Assembly (NCBI RefSeq): GCF_023016155.1
Contig: NZ_JALKBG010000008.1
Location: forward strand, 808,501 to 872,500
Length of the DNA: 64,000 nucleotides
Source of the DNA: Aliiroseovarius sp. F20344
Lineage (GTDB): Bacteria; Pseudomonadota; Alphaproteobacteria; Rhodobacterales; Rhodobacteraceae
Direction of reading: 5' to 3'
The notes under the pieces are model-generated. The model saw nothing but the letters and a program-made list of their open reading frames with translations. It searched no databases and was not told the DNA's origin. Shown here piece after piece: positions 1-9,291 of this stretch (positions within the stretch are counted from its first letter, which is position 1; every line of letters begins with the position of its first letter). Made by a program: the position numbers and the translations under genes.

Positions 1-16
1 CGGAAAACTCTTCCGT

Positions 17-30
17 TTGAGGTGGATCAA
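17..30. promoter_or_regulatory. FNR/FnrL-type binding site upstream of hemA
   Basis: The 14-mer TTGAGGTGGATCAA matches the FNR consensus TTGAT-N4-ATCAA at 9 of 10 conserved positions. It is centred at about 23.5. A weak -10-like TTAAAT at 52-57 would place a start site near 64, so the box would sit about 40 bp upstream, as in a class II FNR-activated promoter. FnrL is known to regulate hemA in Rhodobacter sphaeroides. That the site works here is inference. Confidence 0.6.
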
Positions 31-46
31 TGTAAAACCCCGATCA

Positions 47-62
47 GCCCCTTAAATGGGGC
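47..62. repeat. Short inverted repeat in the hemA leader
   Basis: The arms GCCCC and GGGGC flank TTAAAT, forming a 5-bp stem over the proposed -10 region of hemA. No T-run follows, so it does not look like an intrinsic terminator. It may be incidental or may mark an operator. Confidence 0.3.
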
Positions 63-163
63 GAGCGAACAGGCGCAACATACATTTTTTTGAATGTGTT
101 TTGCGGGGGAATCCCTGTATAAGGCTGCTTAGGGAACTGGATGAAACGGCCCGGGAGGGTAAC

Positions 164-1387
164 TTGGACTACAATCATAAGCTGGATGAGGCGCTGTCGC
201 GCCTGCACGAAGAAGGGCGTTATCGCACCTTTATCGAGATTGAGCGCGCGAAGGGGCAGTTCCCCCATGCGACATGGCTCAAGCCCGATGGGTCCGAAGC
301 TCCTGTCACCGTTTGGTGCGGCAATGATTATCTTGGCATGGGACAGCATCCGGCTGTTCTGGAAGCAATGCACGAAGCGATTGACGCAACGGGTGCAGGG
401 TCGGGCGGGACGCGCAATATCTCGGGCACGACTGTTTATCACAAGCGTCTGGAAGCCGAGATTGCGGATCTGCACCAGAAAGAAAGCGCGCTGCTTTTCA
501 CCTCGGCCTACATTGCGAATGACGCAACCCTGTCCACGCTGCCCAAGCTGTTCCCCGGCCTGATTATTTATTCCGACGAATTGAACCACGCCTCGATGAT
601 CGAAGGTGTGCGCCGCAATGGCGGTGCCAAGCGCATCTTCCGCCACAATGATGTCGAACATCTGCGCGAACTCTTGCAGGCCGATGATCCGGCGGCGCCC
701 AAGCTGATCGCGTTCGAAAGTGTGTACTCGATGGACGGCGATTTTGGCCCGATCGAAGAGATCTGCGATCTGGCGGATGAGTTCGGCGCCCTGACCTATA
801 TCGACGAAGTGCACGCCGTGGGCATGTACGGCCCGCGCGGGGCAGGGGTCACAGAACGTGACAATCTGGCCCATCGGATCGACATCATCAACGGCACGCT
901 GGCGAAAGCTTATGGCGTCATGGGCGGCTATATCGCAGCTTCGCACAAGATGTGTGACGCGGTACGCTCCTACGCACCGGGCTTCATTTTCACCACATCG
1001 CTGCCACCCGCTGTGGCCGCTGCTGCTGCCGCTTCGGTGAAGCATCTGAAATCAGATCAGGAATTGCGCGACCAACATCAGACGCAAGCCAAGATCTTGA
1101 AAACCCGCCTGAAGGCTATGGGGCTGCCGATCATTGATCATGGGTCGCATATTGTTCCAGTGATCGTGGGCGATCCGGTTCACACCAAGCAGCTTTCCGA
1201 TATGTTGTTGGAAAACTTCGGTATTTATGTTCAACCGATCAATTTTCCAACCGTCCCACGCGGCACTGAAAGGCTTCGGTTCACGCCGTCTCCGGTGCAT
1301 GGACCGGACGAAATGGATAAGCTTGTTCGCGCGCTGGACAGCCTCTGGTCGCATTGTGAGCTAAATCGTGCCGAACTCTCTGCTTAG
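164..1387 (+). CDS. hemA: 5-aminolevulinate synthase
   Basis: This PLP-dependent enzyme condenses glycine with succinyl-CoA to make 5-aminolevulinate, the first step of haem (and bacteriochlorophyll) synthesis in Alphaproteobacteria. The reading frame is open from 56, but homologous sequence starts at Asp-Tyr-Asn just after a TTG at 164. GGGAGGG at 153-159 is a good ribosome binding site for that TTG, and the resulting 407 residues match the usual length of Rhodobacter HemA. Visible family signatures are [12 protein letters not shown] near the N-terminus, the aspartate motif in YIDEVHAVG, and the PLP-lysine region NGTLAKAYG. It stands alone, with an FNR-type box about 135 bp upstream that suggests oxygen-responsive control. 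The family call is secure; the TTG start is well supported. Confidence 0.96.
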   Translation: MDYNHKLDEALSRLHEEGRYRTFIEIERAKGQFPHATWLKPDGSEAPVTVWCGNDYLGMGQHPAVLEAMHEAIDATGAGSGGTRNISGTTVYHKRLEAEIADLHQKESALLFTSAYIANDATLSTLPKLFPGLIIYSDELNHASMIEGVRRNGGAKRIFRHNDVEHLRELLQADDPAAPKLIAFESVYSMDGDFGPIEEICDLADEFGALTYIDEVHAVGMYGPRGAGVTERDNLAHRIDIINGTLAKAYGVMGGYIAASHKMCDAVRSYAPGFIFTTSLPPAVAAAAAASVKHLKSDQELRDQHQTQAKILKTRLKAMGLPIIDHGSHIVPVIVGDPVHTKQLSDMLLENFGIYVQPINFPTVPRGTERLRFTPSPVHGPDEMDKLVRALDSLWSHCELNRAELSA

Positions 1388-1494
1388 GCGGAAAGTTAAT
1401 ATACACAAATTTGCGTGATGTGTTACCTTCCCTCAACGGAAACGGTGGACCACGAATCGTTTCCTTGGGACAATGAGGCATCAGGAGCAATCGT

Positions 1495-2721
1495 ATGATC
1501 GGGCGTTGGAGCACGTCTCAGGTCGAGGAGGAAGAACAACCTACTGGGTTTGATTCCTACGAGGTCCTGTTGGGCGACGTGATGCGCGGCGAACGCGCGA
1601 CGCTTGGAAAGTCCCTTCTGGATGTTCAGCGCGAGCTGAAAATCAAAGCCAACTACATTGCAGCAATCGAAAACTCAGACCCGTCAGCCTTTGCATCGCA
1701 AGGCTTTATCGCGGGTTATGTTCGCTCGTATGCGCGATATCTGGGCCTTGACCCGGAATGGGCCTATTCGACCTTCTGCAGAGAAGCTGGATTTGAAGTT
1801 GATCGGGGAAACTCGAAAGGCCTGATGAGTGAGAAAAAGGCAGAGCGGAATCCCGAGTATCGCGGTGATCCTCTGTCCAATCCACAAGCCAGCTGGGTCC
1901 CGAAAAAGGAAAGCGTTTTCACGGGTGTTGAACCCGGCGCGATTGGCTCCATCTCCATGCTTTTGCTGCTAATCGGCGGCCTTGGCTATGGCGGTTGGGC
2001 CATGCTGAAAGAAGTTCAGCGCGTTGATTTCGCCCCGATTGAACAGACGCCCGGCGTTTTGTCAGAGCTGCCTGATTTCGGCGCTGCAACCCCGAACACA
2101 ATCACCGATGAAACCGAGCTTGCGTCGGCCGCAGGGCTAAACACACCCCCGTCCGTCGAGGCGCTGGATCGCCTTTATCGCCCTCAGGCGCTGGAAGTGC
2201 CGGTGCTGACCCATCGTGACGCACCGATTTCGACGTTGAACCCGAATTCGGTTGGCGCTCTGGCTGGGCTTCAGACGCCCTCGCTTGATCTGCCGGAAGA
2301 GACTTTTCCGGAAAGCGCGACACGTTTGGCAGCGGCATCTGGTGCTGGTGCAACTGTACCCGAAAGCGGCGTGCAGGTTTTGGGCGCGGATGCAGCGGAT
2401 GTTGCCGTGTTTGCAGTCCGCCCATCCTGGGTCCGTATTCAAGCCGCTGATGGCAGCGTAATCTTTGAGAAAATCCTCGATGCGGGTGAACATTACGTGC
2501 TGCCAAAGACCGAACAGGCTCCTGTTTTGCGGTCGGGCAATGCGGGGTCCGTTTACTTTGCTGTGAACGGCGCGGCCTATGGCCCCGCCGGCGATGGTCC
2601 ATCGGTTGTAAAGAACGTGGCATTGTCACAAGAGGCCGTGTTGGAAAACTTCGCATTGGCCGATTTGGAAGGCGATGCCGACCTTGCGACCGTTGTGGTC
2701 GAGCTTCAAGCGACCGAGTAA
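1495..2721 (+). CDS. RodZ-like helix-turn-helix membrane protein
   Basis: This 408-residue protein has the RodZ layout. A cytoplasmic helix-turn-helix of the HTH_25 type lies at about residues 24-95, one transmembrane helix at about 152-171, a low-complexity Pro/Ala/Thr-rich periplasmic linker follows, and a DUF4115-like beta domain lies near 300-385. RodZ proteins link the MreB cytoskeleton to the peptidoglycan elongation machinery. The ATG at 1495 follows AGGAGC at 1482-1487. ispG lies about 95 bp downstream on the same strand, an arrangement seen in many proteobacteria. The N-terminus is acidic and slightly longer than in E. coli RodZ. The domain architecture is clear; a cell-shape role here is inferred from the family. 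Confidence 0.82.
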   Translation: MIGRWSTSQVEEEEQPTGFDSYEVLLGDVMRGERATLGKSLLDVQRELKIKANYIAAIENSDPSAFASQGFIAGYVRSYARYLGLDPEWAYSTFCREAGFEVDRGNSKGLMSEKKAERNPEYRGDPLSNPQASWVPKKESVFTGVEPGAIGSISMLLLLIGGLGYGGWAMLKEVQRVDFAPIEQTPGVLSELPDFGAATPNTITDETELASAAGLNTPPSVEALDRLYRPQALEVPVLTHRDAPISTLNPNSVGALAGLQTPSLDLPEETFPESATRLAAASGAGATVPESGVQVLGADAADVAVFAVRPSWVRIQAADGSVIFEKILDAGEHYVLPKTEQAPVLRSGNAGSVYFAVNGAAYGPAGDGPSVVKNVALSQEAVLENFALADLEGDADLATVVVELQATE

Positions 2722-2816
2722 CCGCGCATTCTTAGATCTATTTGCGGGCATGCCTTGTCGCCTAGGGGGTGGCAGGTTATCTCTCACTCCAAGTGAACCC
2801 ATTTGGAAGCCTGCAC

Positions 2817-3938
2817 ATGTCTCACAATCCCATTCGTCCGTGGCGTGATATCGAGCGTCGGAAATCCCGGCAGATCATGGTTGGGAATGTGCCCGTAGGG
2901 GGCGGTGCGCCGATTGCGGTGCAAACCATGACCAACACGGACAGTTCGGATGTGAAGGCGACGCTGGGACAGGTTCTGGCCGCTGCCGAGGCAGGTGCAG
3001 ATATCGTACGCATTTCGTGCCCGGACGTGTCGTCAACCACGGCGTTGAAAGAGATCGTGGCCGAAAGCCCGGTGCCGATCGTGGCGGACATCCATTTCCA
3101 CTACAAACGTGCCATCGAAGCCGCCGAGGCAGGCGCCGCCTGCCTACGGATCAATCCCGGCAACATCGGGGATGCGGGGCGTGTGCGTGAGGTGATCAAA
3201 GCCGCCAAGGATCACGGCTGTTCCATCCGTATAGGGGTGAACGCCGGATCGTTGGAGCGCCATCTGCTTGAAAAATATGGGGAACCTTGCCCTGAAGCGA
3301 TGGTGGAAAGCGGGTTGGAGCATATCCGGATCCTCGAAGACAACGACTTCCGCGAATACAAAATCAGCGTGAAAGCCTCGGACGTGTTTCTGTCGGCCGC
3401 CGCCTATCACGGCATTGCGGACGCAACGGACGCGCCGATTCACCTTGGCATTACCGAAGCTGGCGGCTTCGTTTCTGGCACGATCAAATCTGCAATTGGT
3501 CTGGGCAATCTTCTTTGGGCCGGTATCGGCGATACGATCCGCGTCAGCCTCTCAGCCGATCCGGTGGAAGAAGTGAAGGTGGGGTTTGAAATCCTGAAAT
3601 CCCTTGGTCTGCGCCATCGCGGTGTGAACATCATCTCGTGCCCATCTTGCGCACGTCAGGGGTTCGACGTGATCAAAACCGTGGCCGAGCTGGAAGACCG
3701 CCTGGCGCATATCCACACCCCCATGAGCCTGTCAATCATTGGCTGCGTGGTGAACGGACCGGGCGAGGCGTTGATGACCGATGTGGGCTTTACCGGCGGT
3801 GGTGCCGGGTCTGGCATGGTGTATGTTACTGGCAAGCAAGACCACAAGCTCGACAACGAAAAGATGGTGGATCACATCGTTGAGTTGGTTGAAAAACGCG
3901 CCGCACAGATCGAGGTAGAAGCTGACGCCGGAACATAG
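2817..3938 (+). CDS. ispG: 4-hydroxy-3-methylbut-2-en-1-yl diphosphate synthase
   Basis: IspG (GcpE) is the [4Fe-4S] enzyme that converts methylerythritol cyclodiphosphate to HMBPP, the penultimate step of the MEP isoprenoid pathway. The cluster ligands are visible as CPSC (about C275 and C278) and the cysteine in GCVVNGPGE (about C310). The N-terminal TIM-barrel part carries the usual [20 protein letters not shown] region. An upstream GTG at 2769 is in frame, but the ATG at 2817 has GGAAG at 2805-2809 and gives the standard 373 residues starting Ser-His-Asn-Pro, so I prefer it. It follows the RodZ-like gene on the same strand and may be co-transcribed with it. Confidence 0.96.
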   Translation: MSHNPIRPWRDIERRKSRQIMVGNVPVGGGAPIAVQTMTNTDSSDVKATLGQVLAAAEAGADIVRISCPDVSSTTALKEIVAESPVPIVADIHFHYKRAIEAAEAGAACLRINPGNIGDAGRVREVIKAAKDHGCSIRIGVNAGSLERHLLEKYGEPCPEAMVESGLEHIRILEDNDFREYKISVKASDVFLSAAAYHGIADATDAPIHLGITEAGGFVSGTIKSAIGLGNLLWAGIGDTIRVSLSADPVEEVKVGFEILKSLGLRHRGVNIISCPSCARQGFDVIKTVAELEDRLAHIHTPMSLSIIGCVVNGPGEALMTDVGFTGGGAGSGMVYVTGKQDHKLDNEKMVDHIVELVEKRAAQIEVEADAGT

Positions 3939-4028
3939 ACTTTAGTTTAGGAATTTGGTGAGCGCCTATTGATCCTTACCCAGGGTCACCCCATCTAAAC
4001 TCTGTCGTGCAGGACAGAGGATTTAAGC

Positions 4029-5366
4029 ATGAAGTATTTTCCCGCATTTTTTACCTCAGCGTGCCTATCATTGCCCCTAGCGGCTCTGGCCGATGACCTG
4101 AATGGTGTCTGGAAATCAAAAGGTTACGGGCTTTACTTAAGTCTAAATGACGGTGGCGTCGTGTTGGATCAAGTCAGCGCAGGCGGCTGTGTAAAGCTCG
4201 GGTCTTCGGATCTTGAGGTTGGAAATGATGGGCACCTACACGGTGCAGCAAAACTTACCGGCATGGGACGTTGGGCGGGGACATTTGACTTCGACCTGTC
4301 GCGCAAAAGGGACGAACTTGCGCTTGAGATTGGCAAGCTTAACAAGATCACATTGAGCCGCGTGAAGGCCCTGCCGCCGTCTTGCGATGATCGCCCCGGT
4401 TGGGGTGCCTTAGAAAACTTCGACGTCTATTGGAACTACTTCAACGAAAACTACGCATACTTTGAAGAGCGTGATGTCGATTGGCAGGCGATGCGAGCAA
4501 AATACCGGCCCGAAGTGGAAGCTGGTGTCGGGCGCGGCCGGTTGTTCGAAATCCTAACTGAGATGACGCAGCCCCTGAATGATGGTCACGTATCGTTGCA
4601 GGCCGTCTTGAACGCTGCGGATTTTGGGGAACTCCCTGATTGGATTGCAGAGATTGGCGAAGAGCGTTTTGAAGGCATGGCGCGCGAGTGGATGAACAAG
4701 GCCATAGCCGGTGAACCGATCAAAGTGGCAGACACCATCGCCTATGGTCGCACCGCCGATAATCTTGGCTATATGGCCATCATCGGAATGGATGAGGCGT
4801 TGCTGGATGAAGACGCAGCGCCATTGGCTGCTGCTGTGGACAAGGTACTGGGGGACTTGGAGGAGACGGACGCGCTGGTGATAGATCTGCGCATGAATGG
4901 CGGTGGGGATGATCGCGTTGGGTACTATATCGCCGGAAGTTTCACCGATCAGGTTGTTCCGATTGGCTCTAAACAAGTGAAGGCCGCAGATGGTTGGCAT
5001 GATCTGATGGATTTGCAGATCGAGCCGACAAAGGGTGTTCACTATGACAAGCCGGTCTATGTGCTGACCAGCGGCTTCACGGCTAGCGCGGCCGAGACCT
5101 TTGCCCTTGCTCTGACACATATTGAGAACGTGACAATTGTTGGCGAACCCTCCAACGGGATCTTCTCGGATATGTTCTTTGTAGCGCTTCCAAACTGGTG
5201 GATGGCCACGATTTCGAACGAACGATATCTAGACGCTCAGGGTCGCAATCACGAAGCAAAGGGCGTGCCATTGGATGTCCGCGCCCCAATCCTTGCATCG
5301 GATATTCTGGATGGCAAAGATGCGGTGATGGAAAAGGTGCGTGCGCTGCACAGTGCGGGCGATTGA
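4029..5366 (+). CDS. Secreted S41-family serine peptidase
   Basis: The 445-residue protein starts with a Sec signal peptide (about residues 1-21, cleavage after ALA) and has an N-terminal beta-rich domain followed by an S41 (tail-specific protease-like) fold. The peptidase half includes IDLRMNGGG, the putative nucleophile in TSGFTASAAE (about Ser353), and GEPSNGIFSD. That last motif matches the S41B pattern GEPTxGxxSD rather than the Lys-containing GKG of classical Tsp/CtpA, so it is better placed with S41B-like enzymes. No PDZ domain is evident. It probably acts in the periplasm on unknown substrates. It converges with the small secreted gene downstream. The ATG at 4029 follows AGAGGA. The family is clear; the function is unknown. 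Confidence 0.8.
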   Translation: MKYFPAFFTSACLSLPLAALADDLNGVWKSKGYGLYLSLNDGGVVLDQVSAGGCVKLGSSDLEVGNDGHLHGAAKLTGMGRWAGTFDFDLSRKRDELALEIGKLNKITLSRVKALPPSCDDRPGWGALENFDVYWNYFNENYAYFEERDVDWQAMRAKYRPEVEAGVGRGRLFEILTEMTQPLNDGHVSLQAVLNAADFGELPDWIAEIGEERFEGMAREWMNKAIAGEPIKVADTIAYGRTADNLGYMAIIGMDEALLDEDAAPLAAAVDKVLGDLEETDALVIDLRMNGGGDDRVGYYIAGSFTDQVVPIGSKQVKAADGWHDLMDLQIEPTKGVHYDKPVYVLTSGFTASAAETFALALTHIENVTIVGEPSNGIFSDMFFVALPNWWMATISNERYLDAQGRNHEAKGVPLDVRAPILASDILDGKDAVMEKVRALHSAGD

Positions 5367-5388
5367 TGTCCCCGCTCGCACGCGGTTG

Positions 5389-5742
5389 CTAACGGATCGG
5401 GAAACGCAACCCATCCTCTGTGATGACTACAAGGCGGTTGCTGGCTTCGACAATCATATCACATCGGCTGACCCCGGTAACAAAGGTGACGCAAACGGTG
5501 CTGTCATCCTGTAGCTCGTAGTGTCCCAGCCACGTACCGCCGCCGCCATAAGTGTAAGAGTATTCGCCATTTTCCGAGTAAACGGACTGAGCGTCGTCAA
5601 AGAACGTGAGCGTCTGTCCGACAAGTTGCCGTTCAAGATCCGTACGCGACAAAAGCTGATCGTCCGGGCGCGTGTTCCAGCCATCTGCAACCGCGACATG
5701 CGGAAACATCATCAGGCCAAGCAAAAGAGTACGTCGCAGCAT
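5389..5742 (-). CDS. Small secreted protein of unknown function
   Basis: I do not recognise this 117-residue protein. It begins with a hydrophobic signal peptide (MLRRTLLLGLMM..., cleavage probably after VAVA) and the mature part is about 98 residues with several aromatic and glycine-rich beta-type segments (YTYGGGG) and two cysteines (CVTF and RCDM) that could form a disulfide. The open frame extends upstream to 6033, but GGGGAA lies just upstream of the ATG at 5742 and the signal peptide begins there, so the shorter form is preferred. It converges with the S41 peptidase gene and lies about 120 bp after the DUF1289 gene. Confidence 0.65.
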   Translation of the reverse strand: MLRRTLLLGLMMFPHVAVADGWNTRPDDQLLSRTDLERQLVGQTLTFFDDAQSVYSENGEYSYTYGGGGTWLGHYELQDDSTVCVTFVTGVSRCDMIVEASNRLVVITEDGLRFPIR

Positions 5743-5860
5743 GTGTTTCCCCGGTTGCGCTTCAATGCGTCTGAACGGTTTGGCGTAAACCGAAACGTCC
5801 AGATCATTCGGAGCATAACGTCTACGAAATGACGCAGGGGTCACAACCGGGTGATGTGGG

Positions 5861-6088
5861 TCAACCCACGCGCGCGCGCCGTCCGCCGCGACGGCGGGTG
5901 AGCGTTGATTTGCGTGCCGGAAGTTCTTCCAGAACCGCACGTCTTTCATCCGACGACATTTGCGACCACGCGCCGATTTCGTCGATTGTGCGCAGGCAAC
6001 CGGTGCAAATGCGGGCCTCGGGTTGGACCACACATATTTTCACGCAGGGGCTTTCCACCTCGTCGCGTTTCCAGACGTCGTCGGTCAT
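5861..6088 (-). CDS. DUF1289 domain protein
   Basis: This 75-residue protein contains the DUF1289 cysteine pattern: CVKIC followed by CTGC with the usual RT.DEI.W sequence after it. The four cysteines look like a small metal-binding site. The C-terminus is strongly basic ([16 protein letters not shown]), so nucleic acid contact is possible. Its ATG overlaps the end of ruvX by 4 nt, placing it at the end of the ccmI-ruvX-DUF1289 operon. The molecular role of the family is not known. Confidence 0.82.
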   Translation of the reverse strand: MTDDVWKRDEVESPCVKICVVQPEARICTGCLRTIDEIGAWSQMSSDERRAVLEELPARKSTLTRRRGGRRARVG

Positions 6089-6552
6089 GTCAGGTGCCTC
6101 ATCCGGTCAAGTACTCCTTGCAGGATATACCCGGCGGCGACGTGATCGATGACCTCTGCGCGACGCTTTCGAGACGTATCCGCCTCAAGCAGCGCGCGTT
6201 CAGCGGCCACGGTGGATAGTCGTTCGTCCCAGAAGGTGATCGGCAAATCAGTCAGTTTTTCAAGATTGCGGGCAAAAGCACGGGTGGATTGGCAGCGTGG
6301 CCCTTCGGATCCATCCATGTTGCGCGGAAGGCCAAGCACAAGCCCGCCCAACTGCCGTTCCTTGGCAATCTCAAGCAAGCGTTCCGCATCCAGTGTGAAC
6401 TTCTTGCGTTTTATGGTCTCAAGGGGAGTTGCCACTTGCCGGAAGCTGTCCGACACCGCCACGCCAATGGTTTTGGTGCCCAGATCCAGACCTGCCAGCG
6501 CTGTCATCGGGGGCAGGGCGGCTGCGAAGTCTTCGACGGCTTCGTATATCAC
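6085..6552 (-). CDS. ruvX: Putative pre-16S rRNA nuclease / Holliday junction resolvase-like YqgF
   Basis: YqgF/RuvX proteins have an RNase H-like fold and take part in 16S rRNA 5'-end maturation; they were first described as candidate Holliday junction resolvases. The fold's acidic motifs are visible: [22 protein letters not shown] and the C-terminal [10 protein letters not shown]. The length is 155 residues. The GTG at 6552 overlaps the ccmI stop codon by 4 nt, so translation is probably coupled. An internal ATG at 6507 begins closer to the conserved core and is a possible alternative start. The gene sits between ccmI and the DUF1289 gene. Confidence 0.9.
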   Translation of the reverse strand: MIYEAVEDFAAALPPMTALAGLDLGTKTIGVAVSDSFRQVATPLETIKRKKFTLDAERLLEIAKERQLGGLVLGLPRNMDGSEGPRCQSTRAFARNLEKLTDLPITFWDERLSTVAAERALLEADTSRKRRAEVIDHVAAGYILQGVLDRMRHLT

Positions 6553-7820
6553 TGGGCAACTCCGGCCTGCCGTGCGGCTTGTTCAACTGTGGCCAGCGCC
6601 TCGGGATGGGCGGCGAAGCGGTCTTGTGCTTCGCTCCAAATAGCCGCCGCGCGTTCCGTGTCGCCTGTGACACCCAGAACCGAGATCAAGCGCGCCCATT
6701 CTTCGGGGCTACCGCCTTCGGTCGCCAACCGGTCTGACAACCGTTCGACCATGGATTGGATCATCTCGGCGCGTTCTGCTTCGCTTAGCTCTGCGGCGGC
6801 CTGCATGTCTTCTGCGCTCGGGCCTGACAAGGCAGGCATGCCAGTTTGTGCCTGAGGTGCGGGCGCATCCGGCGCGGTGTAGTTTTCGCCAGCAAGTGCT
6901 GCCAACCCGTCGATCTGAGAGCGCACCGAGCTCCACCAGATTGCATCTGCCGGACCTTCTTCCAGCAACCCGCGCCACAAGCGAAACGCCAAGTCAGGGC
7001 GGCCGTTCTGCGCAAACATGATGCCGGTGTAATAACGGCCCAATTGATGGCCCGCATCACGGCTTAAAGCCCGGCGCAACATCTCTTCCGCTTCGGGCGA
7101 CACATATCCGCCAGCTGCGTTCACCATCAGATCGGCCTGTCGGACGTAGTCATCCGCCGTTGCGGCCTCGCCTTTAACGGCCAAAAGCTGCGCCATGGCT
7201 TCACGTGCAGCGATCATATTGCCAATCGCGGCTTCATGCTGGGCCAAAAGGTCCAATCCGCGCTGGTCCTCTGGCCGTTCCTTTACCGCAGCCCGCAGCC
7301 CATCGATCAGTTTCAGATAGTCGTCAGGGGCTTCTGGCGGAGGACCGGGCCATGCCGGGGCTTGGGCTTCGATCTCGGCTTGGGCGGGGCGGTTGTCGTG
7401 CATCTCTTGGCTGAGCGCGAGGCGTTTTTCGCGGCCCAGATCCTGTGCGCCCGGCACGCCCAAGTAGTAATAAAGACCAAAGCTGCTGACGGTCAGAACG
7501 ATCGCCGCAATTGCCATGGTCACTCGTGTTAACCCATCGGGGGCGTCGGCGACGCGTCGGGCCTGCGCGACTTTGTCAGCATCCAGCAAACGGCGTGAGA
7601 TCTCGACCCGCGCACGATCTGCATCTTCTTTGGAGACGGTGCCACGGGCAATGTCGCGATCCAGTTCAGACAATTGGTCACGATAGACCTTCATATCCGA
7701 GCTCATGGCACTTTCGTCCGATGTGCTTTTCGGCGAAGCCGCCAACATCCGTCGTGCTAGGACAAGAATGGTTGCCAAGGTTGCTGCGCCTACAATGGCC
7801 CAGAATGTCCAGTTTTCCAT
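6549..7820 (-). CDS. ccmI: c-type cytochrome biogenesis protein CcmI
   Basis: CcmI is the membrane apocytochrome c chaperone that works with CcmH/CcmF in system I cytochrome c maturation. This 423-residue protein has an N-terminal transmembrane helix (about residues 6-25), a conserved cytoplasmic loop with [11 protein letters not shown], a second helix near residues 95-115, and a long periplasmic TPR region ending in a Pro/Ala-rich linker and a helical tail. The rest of the ccm operon is not in the window. It is the first gene of an operon with ruvX and the DUF1289 gene, linked by 4-nt overlaps. The sox operon is divergent on the other side of a 223-bp intergenic region. Confidence 0.88.
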   Translation of the reverse strand: MENWTFWAIVGAATLATILVLARRMLAASPKSTSDESAMSSDMKVYRDQLSELDRDIARGTVSKEDADRARVEISRRLLDADKVAQARRVADAPDGLTRVTMAIAAIVLTVSSFGLYYYLGVPGAQDLGREKRLALSQEMHDNRPAQAEIEAQAPAWPGPPPEAPDDYLKLIDGLRAAVKERPEDQRGLDLLAQHEAAIGNMIAAREAMAQLLAVKGEAATADDYVRQADLMVNAAGGYVSPEAEEMLRRALSRDAGHQLGRYYTGIMFAQNGRPDLAFRLWRGLLEEGPADAIWWSSVRSQIDGLAALAGENYTAPDAPAPQAQTGMPALSGPSAEDMQAAAELSEAERAEMIQSMVERLSDRLATEGGSPEEWARLISVLGVTGDTERAAAIWSEAQDRFAAHPEALATVEQAARQAGVAQ

Positions 7821-7904
7821 GTATCCTCCGCGCGACTTCGCAACCTACTAGCCCACCCCATGTAATGCGCAATGGGCCGCTGCAAAACCCCAGATATCAG
7901 ACTG

Positions 7905-7996
7905 CGACAAAAGGCATGCCAGGAATGTGGCGTGAAAAGTGGATAATGTCGTCTTTTTCCAATCAAATGACGCTGGGCTTTAGTGAGATTTTGTCG
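7905..7996. repeat. Inverted 8-mers in the ccmI-soxB intergenic region
   Basis: CGACAAAA at 7905-7912 and its exact complement TTTTGTCG at 7989-7996 lie between the divergent ccmI and soxB genes, 76 bp apart. They could be half-sites for a regulator of the sarcosine oxidase operon, or chance. The rest of 7821-8043 shows no gene. Confidence 0.25.
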
Positions 7997-8043
7997 TTTG
8001 AGCGTAAAACCGACACAAATCGAAACCCAAACAGGGGAATCGC

Positions 8044-9291
8044 ATGCGACGTTATTCGGCATTTGCCATTGCGCGGGAAGCTGCGCGCTATCACACTGGA
8101 TGGGAACGGGCTTGGCGCTCGCCCAAGCCCAAGAAGAAATACGATGTTGTCATCGTGGGTGCTGGTGGCCACGGGTTGGCCACGGCTTTTTACCTAGGCA
8201 AGAACTTCGGGATCACCAATGTGGCGATCATCGAAAAGGGTTGGCTGGGCGGTGGCAACACGGGTCGTAACACCACGATCATCCGCTCGAACTATCTGCA
8301 AGATCCCTCTGCGGCGATCTACGAGAAAGCGCGTTCGCTTTACGAGACGATGTCGCAGGATCTGAACTACAACGTCATGTTCTCGCCGCGCGGCGTCATG
8401 ATGCTGGCCCAGACCGAGCACGAAGTGCGCGGATACGAGCGCACGGCCCATGCCAACGCGCTGCAAGGTGTCACGACCGAGTTCATCTCGCCCGAGCGCG
8501 TGAAGGAACTGGTGCCGATCATGAACATCAACGGCCCGCGCTATCCCGTTCTGGGGGCGCTTTGGCAGGCTCGTGCTGGCACGGCCCGTCACGACGCGGT
8601 CGCGTGGGGCTATGCCCGTGCGTGTTCCGACATGGGCATGGACATCATCCAGAAATGCGAAGTGACCGGCGTGCGCCAAGAGGGCGGCAACGTCACCGGC
8701 GTCGACACGACCCACGGTCAGATTGATTGCGACAAGCTGGCGATGGTTGTCGCGGGCAACGCAGGCCATTTGGCCGAGATGGCGGGCTTCCGTCTGCCGA
8801 TGGAAAGCGTCGCCCTGCAAGCGCTTGTGTCCGAGCCGATCAAGCCCTGCATCGACGTGGTGGTCATGGCCAACACCGTGCACGGCTATATGTCCCAGTC
8901 CGACAAAGGCGAGCTGGTCATCGGCGGCGGTACCGACGGGTTCAACAACTACACCCAGCGCGGGTCGTTCCACCACGTGGAAGAAACCGTGCGGGCATTG
9001 GTCGAGACCTTCCCGATCATCTCGCGCCTGAAAATGCTACGCCAGTGGGGCGGCATCGTGGACGTGACCGGCGACCGATCACCCATCATCGGTAAGACGC
9101 CATTGGGCAACTGCTTCATCAACTGTGGTTGGGGCACCGGCGGCTTCAAATCCATCCCCGGATCGGGCTGGGCCATGGCCGAGACCGTCGCTAAGGGCGA
9201 ACCCGGTTCGCTGGCTGGCGAGTTTGGCCTGAACCGCTTCACCGAAGGACGCTTTATTGATGAGAGCGTGGCTGCGGGGGTGGCACATTGA
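8044..9291 (+). CDS. soxB: Sarcosine oxidase subunit beta
   Basis: SoxB is the flavin subunit of heterotetrameric sarcosine oxidase, which oxidatively demethylates sarcosine to glycine and passes the methyl carbon to tetrahydrofolate. The 415-residue length is typical. The DAO-type FAD fold shows GAGGHG at residues 39-44. His183 in TARHDAVAWGY lies in the region where the family carries covalent FMN, so it is the likely attachment residue. ATG 8044 follows AGGGGAA. It is the first gene of soxB-(unknown)-soxD-soxA-soxG. Unlike most operons of this type, soxB is not followed directly by soxD: a foreign-looking gene begins at the soxB stop codon. Confidence 0.96.
   Translation: MRRYSAFAIAREAARYHTGWERAWRSPKPKKKYDVVIVGAGGHGLATAFYLGKNFGITNVAIIEKGWLGGGNTGRNTTIIRSNYLQDPSAAIYEKARSLYETMSQDLNYNVMFSPRGVMMLAQTEHEVRGYERTAHANALQGVTTEFISPERVKELVPIMNINGPRYPVLGALWQARAGTARHDAVAWGYARACSDMGMDIIQKCEVTGVRQEGGNVTGVDTTHGQIDCDKLAMVVAGNAGHLAEMAGFRLPMESVALQALVSEPIKPCIDVVVMANTVHGYMSQSDKGELVIGGGTDGFNNYTQRGSFHHVEETVRALVETFPIISRLKMLRQWGGIVDVTGDRSPIIGKTPLGNCFINCGWGTGGFKSIPGSGWAMAETVAKGEPGSLAGEFGLNRFTEGRFIDESVAAGVAH

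Noticed and set aside
44-1045. 334-codon open frame on the minus strand across hemA
   Set aside because: It is the antisense of a strongly conserved gene with high GC at third positions; the translated protein has no recognisable features and no ribosome binding site.
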